From: Bifidobacterium sp. WK012_4_13
Lineage (GTDB): Bacteria; Actinomycetota; Actinomycetes; Actinomycetales; Bifidobacteriaceae
Assembly (NCBI RefSeq): GCF_041080835.1
Contig: NZ_CP129683.1
Location: 2,294,001-2,358,000 of the forward strand
DNA: 64,000 nt
Reading direction: 5' to 3'
A program made the translations under genes and the position numbers. The notes under the pieces were generated by a model, which was not told the DNA's origin, searched no databases, and was given only the letters and a program-made list of their open reading frames with translations. This document shows, piece after piece, positions 57,430-64,000 of this stretch (positions within the stretch are counted from its first letter, which is position 1; the number at the start of each line of letters is the position of its first letter).

Positions 57430-58698
57430 ATGGATCACAGGCAATCGAGGGAAGAACTGACTTCGATGGTAAGCAGGGCCGTGATGGGTGGAGCTGCCAC
57501 CTTTGCGGTCCGCAATGCCACAAAGATCGATGCAAGAGGCGTCGAAGGTCATTTCTGGCTGATATCGGTGGACGGCGGAATCGTGGCGACGGGGACGCGC
57601 GATGACGATTTCGAGAGTGCCTGGAATGTGGCTCGGACAAGCCAGTCCGGGCCGGTCGGTGCAAGGATCTTCGATGCCGAGGGGGCCGTTCTCACACCTG
57701 GATACATTGACATCCATTCCCACGGAGCATGGGAGAGGTCGTTCGATGATGGTGCCGAAGGCATAGCGACCGCCCGGACGGGCCATGCGATTCATGGGAC
57801 CACGCGGCAGGTGCTGAGCCTGATAACGAATCCGCTTGATGTGATGTCCGAAAATCTGCGTGCCGTCGCGGCTGCCTGCTCCAGGCGCCCTGATTGCCTC
57901 GGCGCTCATCTCGAGGGGCCTTTCCTTGCAATATCGAGGAAAGGTGCCCATGATCCGGCGTGTCTGCGAGATCCTGAGCCTCAATGCGTCGATGAGTTGC
58001 TGGAGGCAGGCGACGGTTGGATTCGACAGATAACGATAGCTCCCGAGCTGCCACACGGAATCGACGCGATACGACGTTTCAGCCGTGCGGGCGTGATTCC
58101 CGCGATCGGCCATTGCGATGCCGACTATCGGACCACAAGACGTGGCATCGATGCAGGGGCAAGGATCCTGACGCATATCTTCAACGCCATGAACGGCATC
58201 CATCACCGCAAGCCTGGACCGATCCCGGCTGTTCTGGAGGATGGTCGCGTTCAGGTGGAGCTGATCAACGACGGCTTCCACGTCGATGATCCGGTCGTGA
58301 AACTTGCCTTCGGCCTGTTCCGCGGGCGCATTGCCCTGATCACCGATTCAATGGCTGCGACAGGGTGCCCGGATGGCTCGTATTCACTGGGCAAGCTTGC
58401 CGTGAAGGTCGAGGACGGCCATGCACGCCTGGCATCGAACGGCGCCATCGCCGGTTCGACTCTGACGCTTGAGGAATCGGTGCGAAGGGGAGTCGAGGAG
58501 TTGGGTCTTTCAGCCGTGGACGTTGTCGCCGCGGCCACTCAGGGGCCAGCCCATGCCTTGGGAATCGACGTTCCCAACAAGGTCACCGATCACCCGCTCG
58601 GCGTGCTTGCGCCGGGATATGCCGCTGACTGCATAATCCATGAAAAGGGCACATGGAAGGCCGAATCCGTCTGGTGCGAGGGCAGGAAGCTGCTCTGA
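57430..58698 (+). CDS. nagA: N-acetylglucosamine-6-phosphate deacetylase
   Basis: A 422-residue amidohydrolase removing acetate from GlcNAc-6-P. Metal and catalytic residues are in place: H96 and H98 in DIHSHGA, E162 in HLEGPF, H228 in IGHCDAD, H249 in THIFNAMNG and catalytic D306 in LITDSMAA. A GAGG site precedes ATG 57430. It is the last gene of the HexNAc operon, 129 bases after nagB. With nagB it delivers fructose-6-phosphate. Confidence 0.95.
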   Translation: MDHRQSREELTSMVSRAVMGGAATFAVRNATKIDARGVEGHFWLISVDGGIVATGTRDDDFESAWNVARTSQSGPVGARIFDAEGAVLTPGYIDIHSHGAWERSFDDGAEGIATARTGHAIHGTTRQVLSLITNPLDVMSENLRAVAAACSRRPDCLGAHLEGPFLAISRKGAHDPACLRDPEPQCVDELLEAGDGWIRQITIAPELPHGIDAIRRFSRAGVIPAIGHCDADYRTTRRGIDAGARILTHIFNAMNGIHHRKPGPIPAVLEDGRVQVELINDGFHVDDPVVKLAFGLFRGRIALITDSMAATGCPDGSYSLGKLAVKVEDGHARLASNGAIAGSTLTLEESVRRGVEELGLSAVDVVAAATQGPAHALGIDVPNKVTDHPLGVLAPGYAADCIIHEKGTWKAESVWCEGRKLL

Positions 58699-58721
58699 AC
58701 CCTGCGGGGTCGAGAGCCTGC

Positions 58722-60065
58722 CTATCCCAGTTCGGTGAGCTGGGTGATGCGGTTGGACATGCCGAATTCAGGGTGAGCATGGCGATATTTTCCGGCGGCG
58801 AGGCCGATGCTTATGAATGCCAGGCCGAACAGTGCCACCAATCCCAAGCTTTGCAGCCATCCGAGCAGGCTTGGATCAGGGGTTTGGAAGCTCGTCGTGC
58901 CCAGCGCGTCGTCGATGGAAACCGACATCCACCAACCTGGGAGCAGCTTGCCGAGCGAGACCATCGGAGCGGGCATGACCGAAGGGTCGAATGCAGTGCC
59001 CGATGTGAACATGAGCATCAGTCCCAATGAGGTGGCGACCGCATTGGCGATGGTCGTCGAGGCTTTCAGCTGCCCGATCATGAAGCCGAAGGCCATCGAG
59101 ATGAGCGTATAGACGAGTTGGGAAAGTGCCACAAGAACCAGTGAGGCAAGGCTGATTGCGGAGAATCCACGGTTGAATGGGGCAAGGGCAAGCAGCGCCG
59201 CCGAATAATACAGGACCCAGCAGATGAGTCCCACGCTTACGGCGCCCATCAGTTCCTGGGCATTGAGAACGTAGCTCCGTGCCGAGGATGCGAACAGACG
59301 GCGGCTTGTCTCTGGAGCGTTGAACACGCCGATGAGCAATGACACGCATACCGTCATCGCCATGAAGATCGGATAGATCGACAGCTTGATGGTCGTTCCG
59401 AAGCTGCTTGCCAGAGACTTGCCCGCCTCCTGTGCATTCTTCAGCACATGGACCGAAGGGGAGAGACCCTGCTTCCCAGCCTGGTGAACCGTATAGGTGA
59501 CGGCGTCCGAAAGCTTGGTCCGCAAGCCCGAGGCAAGCACGCTTCGCAGCTGTGAGAAATAACCGTCGACATCTATCTTCGCGAGCGAACCCTGACTTGA
59601 GACATAGCTTACGGTGATGTCTGCCACCGGCATCGAACGCGATGCGCTGGCATCGTCTCCTGTCGAGGTTGCGGCGGTCTCGAAGCGTTGCGAATACCCC
59701 TTCGAGATGACGACGATCAGATCCACATCGTTGCGGGCTATGGCATCCTGCAGTCGCTGAGGCGTGTCATCAAGCTTCACGATCGTGGCGCTGTGCGACA
59801 GATAGTCGCGCAGGCCCTCTGCCAGATTTCCCGAATCCCGATCGATGACGGCGATCTTGGCCTTCGGAAGCTTCGAGGCGACCTCGGTCTGATCGGAAGT
59901 GGCGGAGTCTGACGCATTCGCCGATATCGCGCCGGTGTCGTTGCCTGCAGCGACGATGCTCGAGATTCCCAGACTGAGCATGAGAGCTCCGAAGCCTATC
60001 AGATACACGAGCATATAGACCTTATGCGCCCAAAGAATTCGAAGCGCTGATTTAAAGGTTTGCAT
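58722..60065 (-). CDS. ABC-2 type exporter permease 2
   Basis: A 447-residue membrane protein of the YhgE/ABC-2 type. One N-terminal membrane segment (VYMLVYLIGFGALMLSLGIS) is followed by an extracytoplasmic domain of about 190 residues and a C-terminal group of five segments. PKAKIAVIDRDSGNLAEGLRD is a typical extracytoplasmic motif of the drug/antigen exporter group. GAGGAG precedes its start; it overlaps permease 1 by 14 bases. It converges on nagA and is controlled with the ATPase gene. Substrate unknown. Confidence 0.85.
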   Translation of the reverse strand: MQTFKSALRILWAHKVYMLVYLIGFGALMLSLGISSIVAAGNDTGAISANASDSATSDQTEVASKLPKAKIAVIDRDSGNLAEGLRDYLSHSATIVKLDDTPQRLQDAIARNDVDLIVVISKGYSQRFETAATSTGDDASASRSMPVADITVSYVSSQGSLAKIDVDGYFSQLRSVLASGLRTKLSDAVTYTVHQAGKQGLSPSVHVLKNAQEAGKSLASSFGTTIKLSIYPIFMAMTVCVSLLIGVFNAPETSRRLFASSARSYVLNAQELMGAVSVGLICWVLYYSAALLALAPFNRGFSAISLASLVLVALSQLVYTLISMAFGFMIGQLKASTTIANAVATSLGLMLMFTSGTAFDPSVMPAPMVSLGKLLPGWWMSVSIDDALGTTSFQTPDPSLLGWLQSLGLVALFGLAFISIGLAAGKYRHAHPEFGMSNRITQLTELG

Positions 60066-61272
60066 AGCTGCGTCTCCTCATGATGCTTATTGACAATGCC
60101 ACGCATATGGCACCCGTGATCAGCAGGATCATGATGGTCTGCACGAATGGCTGCAGGCTGTCGTAATAGAGCAGGTCATAGAAGAGATTCGACACCTGCT
60201 TGACTGGATTGATCAGATCGAGGGCCGGAGCATCGCGGCTTATGGCATCGCTGATGTTCATCGCGAAGGTGCCGTACAGACCGGCGAACAGTGCCCCGAA
60301 ACATGCGATGCCAGTGCTGATTCCGGTTTTGACCCCATGGGACAGACGTGGGATTGCGCCGACCAGCAGTCCCAGTGCCGTTGCCGTGAAGCTCGCGACG
60401 AACAGTGCGGCGATGGCAAGGCCCTCCCTTCCACCCATGACGATATCGCAGACATAGCGGATGTAGCAGAATGAGACCGCCATGCTTGCGAATGAGGTGA
60501 GCCAGCTTGCGATCATGATGGCGCCGAATTGACGCCATTTCGCTTGAGGTGCGACGGATCTGCGCGCTCCAAGCGGCGAAAGGTTGGCCTGGGCGGAGGT
60601 TATCGACGAGATGGCAAAGCTCATCGACATCATGCAGACCATGCCAAGCAGCGCGTAGTAGTAGCGCGCGAACTGATCGGGAGCGAAATGCGTGAGGGAA
60701 CGGTCGTGCGTATATGTGAGTCCGGCGCTTGCGGCGCTGGCCTTGACGTATTCGGCAATCGTCTGCTGAGCCTTGGCCGGATTGCCGGACTCGGACACGC
60801 CTTCGACGCTGTCGGCGGCGTGGTTGAACTGCGTGATGATGCTTCTCAGCGAGCTGAGCACGACCCCTGCCGTCGATGATGACAGTGTATTGGTCACCTT
60901 GTTGTACATGTCATCGGATATCGCGATCCCAAGGCTGCCCTGGTCGGTCACATAGAGATAGCCGCTGTCCTTCTTGACATTGACGCGCTCCTTGGCCTCT
61001 CCCAGAGACTTCACGACCGTCGGCACGATCAGTTTCGTATGGCTGGAGTTTTTCCCGGCGAGCGAGGCGACGAGCGAATCAGCCCCAGGCACCGAATTCC
61101 AATTGGAGTCATGCACGACGGCGAAGTTCTGGGCCTCGACCTGAATGTTCGTCAGCCCGCTGAACATGCCCCAGAAGAGGCTTGCCATCAGAATCGGGAA
61201 GAAGAACAGCCAAAGAAGGTTGCTTTTCTCCCTTACATTCACCTTGATCGTGGTCAGCAGCGTGGTCCACAT
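60052..61272 (-). CDS. ABC-2 type exporter permease 1
   Basis: A 406-residue paralogue of permease 2 with the same layout: an N-terminal segment (LLWLFFFPILMASLFWGMF), a large extracytoplasmic domain and five C-terminal segments. The two would form the heterodimeric membrane part of the exporter. GGAGGAATCC precedes the start at 61272. It sits 23 bases after the ATPase gene. Confidence 0.85.
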   Translation of the reverse strand: MWTTLLTTIKVNVREKSNLLWLFFFPILMASLFWGMFSGLTNIQVEAQNFAVVHDSNWNSVPGADSLVASLAGKNSSHTKLIVPTVVKSLGEAKERVNVKKDSGYLYVTDQGSLGIAISDDMYNKVTNTLSSSTAGVVLSSLRSIITQFNHAADSVEGVSESGNPAKAQQTIAEYVKASAASAGLTYTHDRSLTHFAPDQFARYYYALLGMVCMMSMSFAISSITSAQANLSPLGARRSVAPQAKWRQFGAIMIASWLTSFASMAVSFCYIRYVCDIVMGGREGLAIAALFVASFTATALGLLVGAIPRLSHGVKTGISTGIACFGALFAGLYGTFAMNISDAISRDAPALDLINPVKQVSNLFYDLLYYDSLQPFVQTIMILLITGAICVALSISIMRRRSYANL

Positions 61273-61295
61273 GATGGATTCCTCCTTCCGTTTCC

Positions 61296-62249
61296 TCAGT
61301 CGCGCAGTGCCTTGCCGGTCAGTTCCAGGAACACGTCGTTCAATGTCGGTGGCTGCGAGCTCAGATGTCCGAAATCGGTGCCGGATGAATGAAGTATGTC
61401 CAGCACATCGGCGAGATTATGATCGCCGTGGCGGCAGGTGACCTTGAGCTCCTTGCAGTCGAAATCCGCCTGCGCGACGAAGGGAAGTGCCTGGATCCTG
61501 CTCAAGGTCGCTTCGTCGATGTCAAGCGTGCCAATGGTGATGCGCTCGCCCATGTCGATCATGTCCTTGAGCCTGGCGGCGCTTCCCTGAGCGATCTGCC
61601 TGCCATGGTCCATGATCATGATGCGCGTGCAGATCTGTTCGACCTCTTCCATGTAATGGCTGGTATAGAGAATCGTGGCTCCTGCATCGCGCAGATGCCG
61701 TATGCCTTCGAGGATTGCGTTGCGGCTCTGAGGATCGACGGCCACCGTCGGTTCGTCGAAGAGTATCAATGCTGGTCTATGCGCTATGCCGCACGCGATG
61801 TTGAGCCTTCTGAGCAGACCGCCGGACAGCTTGCCGGGGCGGTAGCCGCTGAATTCCTCCAAGTCTACGAATGCTATGGCATCGTCGACCAGTTGCTTGC
61901 GTTCCTTGCGTTTGGGGACATACAGCGAACAGAAATAGTCGATGTTCTCCCTCACCGTGAGCTCGTTGAACACGGCAACATTCTGTGGAACCACACCGAT
62001 GCGACGTTTGATGTCATATGCCGTGGGGCTCATGGGCCTGCCGAAGACGGCCACCTTGCCTGACTCGTAGCTGAGCAAGGCCAGGATGCAGTTGATCGCC
62101 GTGGTCTTTCCCGAACCATTCGGTCCAAGCAGCCCGAAGATCTCACCTCGTCGCACGCTGAGATCGAAGTGGTCGAGGGCGAGCATGGCTCCGTAGCGCT
62201 TGACGAGATTCCTGACCGAGATTGCGTCCTGCATGGTATCTGTGTCCAT
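61296..62249 (-). CDS. ABC-2 type exporter ATP-binding protein
   Basis: A 317-residue ATPase. Walker A GPNGSGKTT, Q-loop VVPQNVAVFNELT, signature LSGGLLRRLNIACG, Walker B ALILFDEPTVAVDP and the switch ILYTSHYMEEVEQI are complete and typical of CcmA/DrrA-type exporters. A C-terminal regulatory region runs from about 225. Starts are possible at 62267 (TTG), 62249 and 62234; none has a ribosome site, so a leaderless transcript is likely. Divergent from the sensor kinase gene, which may control it. Confidence 0.92.
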   Translation of the reverse strand: MDTDTMQDAISVRNLVKRYGAMLALDHFDLSVRRGEIFGLLGPNGSGKTTAINCILALLSYESGKVAVFGRPMSPTAYDIKRRIGVVPQNVAVFNELTVRENIDYFCSLYVPKRKERKQLVDDAIAFVDLEEFSGYRPGKLSGGLLRRLNIACGIAHRPALILFDEPTVAVDPQSRNAILEGIRHLRDAGATILYTSHYMEEVEQICTRIMIMDHGRQIAQGSAARLKDMIDMGERITIGTLDIDEATLSRIQALPFVAQADFDCKELKVTCRHGDHNLADVLDILHSSGTDFGHLSSQPPTLNDVFLELTGKALRD

Positions 62250-62412
62250 ACCGCAATGTTCGCACAAGGTCTTGGTGGAAAACAGTGATGCGCGTCATTG
62301 CGCGGCATGACAATTGTCATGCATCCCCTCGCTCGGCGTAACCTTGGCTTAGGGCATTGCAAAGGGTGACTGTGGTGAGTGACTGTTTTGAGTGACGGTG
62401 GAGGGAGCGGCC

Positions 62413-63783
62413 ATGATGCGTGGGGCATACAAGTTCGTGCTGTGGCTGCTATGCATATCGCTTGCGATGCTCCGCGATGGCAGCTCGCTGTCGGTGGCCT
62501 TCGTGTTCGCGATATTCGTGTCGCTGTCAGCGGCTGCACTGTCCGAATGGCTTGCGCCACATCGTCTGGCTGCATGCTGCGAAGCCGCGTTGGCAGTGCT
62601 GGCCTTGGCGATTCCGCAGATGATCGCGTTTCTGCCGCTGTTCTCCTTCGATGTGGCATCGGCGATGGCTACATGGTGCATGCTGCAGAGGCGCCCAGAT
62701 GCGAGCCTGGACAAGGGAGCCTTCTCATTGCGGGCATCCTGGATTGAGTATGGCATGTGTGCATGCATCGGCATCGCCGTCATGGCATCGTTGGGCCTGG
62801 GAACGGCGTTTGAGGTCGAACCGGCCATGCTTCGCCTGACGCTGTTCTGCCTGTGCGCATTGAACATCTTCTCTGGTTTCGCGCTGACGCTGATTCCAAG
62901 GATGAGGCGGCGTGCCTTGCTGTCGCAGGACGAAGTGCGGGAGATTCGACGCCGGATGCGAAACGAGGCATATGACGCCGAGGACGAGCGTAGAAATGCT
63001 ATGCATGAGGCGACTCTTGCGGAACGAACGAGGATCGCCCGCGAGATCCATGACGGGGTCGGGCATCTGCTGACCAGAGGAATCATGCAGTCGCACACAT
63101 CGCAGGTGGTTGCCTCGATGGCTGGCGATGAGACGAACGCCCGGGGTTTCCGTGCAGTCGAAGATACATTTGCCGAGGCGATGAATGCCGTCAGGCAGAC
63201 AGTTCACGATCTGGACGACAGCGGCAACGATTTCGCCCTGCAGATCGGATCCGCTGCGAAGGTCCTGCAGTCAGTCGCGCAGGGTCCCGAGGTTACGCTG
63301 GAGAATGAGATTCAGCAGGCGCCGGCTCCCGTGACACGGTGCCTTGCGATGACGGTGCGGGAATCGTTGAACAACGTGCTTCGCCACAGCGATGCTCGTC
63401 ATGTCGAAATCGTGCTGAGAGACATGCCTGCATTGTGGCAGTTGGTGGTGCAGGACGATGGAAGCGTAAGGCAGGATGAAGCCCGAAATGGCAGTGTCGG
63501 GCCAAGGCAGGCCGTTCGCGACATCAGAGGGATGGGGCTTGCCGATATCGAGTCCCGCGCCCGGGAGCTTGGTGGCAATGCCCTATGCGGACCGAACGCG
63601 CGCGGGTGGCGGGTCTTCGTATCGCTGCCCAAGGCTCCATGGAGCAACGCGGGCGGCGTGCGACATCAGGAAGGTCATGTTCGGGACGAACGCGACCCGC
63701 ATGATGTCGAAGTGTCTGGCAATCTGCAATCGGAGCTGCATATGGGGATCGATGCAACGAGCATCATGAAAGGAACGCAATGA
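62413..63783 (+). CDS. NarL-type sensor histidine kinase
   Basis: A 456-residue membrane kinase. Five to six hydrophobic segments in residues 1-165 form a membrane sensor without a large external domain. The HisKA_3 phosphorylation helix is RIAREIHDGVGHLL with H213; N-box VRESLNNVLRHSDARHVEIV and G-box RGMGLADIESRARELGG make up the ATPase. GGAGGGAG precedes ATG 62413. It overlaps the response-regulator gene by 4 bases. Such kinases divergent to ABC-2 exporters usually sense the exported compound or membrane stress. Confidence 0.93.
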   Translation: MMRGAYKFVLWLLCISLAMLRDGSSLSVAFVFAIFVSLSAAALSEWLAPHRLAACCEAALAVLALAIPQMIAFLPLFSFDVASAMATWCMLQRRPDASLDKGAFSLRASWIEYGMCACIGIAVMASLGLGTAFEVEPAMLRLTLFCLCALNIFSGFALTLIPRMRRRALLSQDEVREIRRRMRNEAYDAEDERRNAMHEATLAERTRIAREIHDGVGHLLTRGIMQSHTSQVVASMAGDETNARGFRAVEDTFAEAMNAVRQTVHDLDDSGNDFALQIGSAAKVLQSVAQGPEVTLENEIQQAPAPVTRCLAMTVRESLNNVLRHSDARHVEIVLRDMPALWQLVVQDDGSVRQDEARNGSVGPRQAVRDIRGMGLADIESRARELGGNALCGPNARGWRVFVSLPKAPWSNAGGVRHQEGHVRDERDPHDVEVSGNLQSELHMGIDATSIMKGTQ

Positions 63784-64000
63784 AAGTCGCCGTCGTCGAT
63801 GATGACCCAATAGTGTGCTCATCAATTGCAACCATGATCGACCAAGTCGGGGCAGGGGAGACTCTGTGGACGGCGAATGACGGCGAGCAGGCCATCAGAC
63901 ACTATGCGAGCCAACGCCCGGATGTGCTGCTCATGGACATTCAGATGCCGACGATGGGCGGACTCGATGCGGCAAGGAGCATACTTCAATCTGACCCGAC
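63780..64000 (+). CDS. response regulator, receiver domain (partial, cut by window end)
   Basis: The first 73 residues are present. The acidic pocket D7-D8-D9 in VAVVDDDPIV and phospho-acceptor D53 in VLLMDIQMP, followed by MGGLDAARSI, are diagnostic of the receiver domain. The pairing with a NarL-type kinase predicts a LuxR-type DNA-binding domain beyond the window. Start overlaps the kinase stop. Confidence 0.95.
   Translation, partial: MKVAVVDDDPIVCSSIATMIDQVGAGETLWTANDGEQAIRHYASQRPDVLLMDIQMPTMGGLDAARSILQSDP

Overview
The window looks like a chromosomal segment of a Bifidobacteriaceae member, most likely Bifidobacterium or a close relative. The evidence is a moderately high GC content, actinobacterial gene order (prfA-prmC-sua5-wecA-like; prfB-ftsE-ftsX-CHAP hydrolase-smpB), an FtsE with a long disordered tail, a partial TCA branch (citrate synthase) and many sugar-uptake operons that lack their own ATPase. 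This assignment comes from gene content and order, not from a database search. No rRNA, tRNA, CRISPR array, phage, transposase or plasmid gene was found.

Region 1 (1-8511) is a fructan/fructoside operon: the tail of a sugar-binding protein, two LplB/LplC-type permeases, a YesL-like membrane protein, a GH32 beta-fructosidase with an extra N-terminal module, a PfkB sugar kinase, an ADP-ribosylglycohydrolase-family protein and a LacI regulator. An APC-type amino-acid exchanger and a lone YkoE-type ECF S component follow.

Region 2 (11.4-33.8 kb) is mostly housekeeping: ettA, tesB, rpmE, prfA, prmC, sua5, a WecA/TagO-like transferase, guaB, orn, a Pif1-like helicase, proS, a second SSB, an M13 peptidase, map, citrate synthase, dapD and prfB. 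Region 3 (33.8-38.6 kb) is a division/cell-wall module: FtsE with a roughly 340-residue tail, FtsX, a secreted coiled-coil CHAP hydrolase (probable FtsEX effector) and SmpB.

Region 4 (38.9-48.2 kb) holds an amino-acid ABC importer, a UDG-family glycosylase, an AlbA_2 (Schlafen-like) putative regulator and a YtrA-type GntR/ABC operon with a clear palindromic operator. Region 5 (48.4-58.7 kb) is an N-acetylhexosamine operon: binding protein, two permeases, ROK repressor, cytoplasmic GH20, ROK kinase, NagB and NagA. It would import GlcNAc-containing oligosaccharides, hydrolyse them inside the cell and deliver fructose-6-phosphate to the bifid shunt. Region 6 (58.7-64 kb) is an ABC-2 export system divergent from a NarL-type two-component pair cut by the window end.

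Two sequence features recur and are not explained by genes. First, at least four intergenic, nearly perfect long palindromes (26-35 bp arms, 54-66 nt loops) share an AAGTA / TACTTC junction; one of them lies between divergent genes, so it is not a terminator of either neighbour. Second, short tandem repeats (10-19 bp units) sit on or just after stop codons of at least eight genes, several of them duplicating the stop codon itself. In addition, both complete SBP-permease pairs have a strong hairpin between the binding-protein gene and the permease gene.
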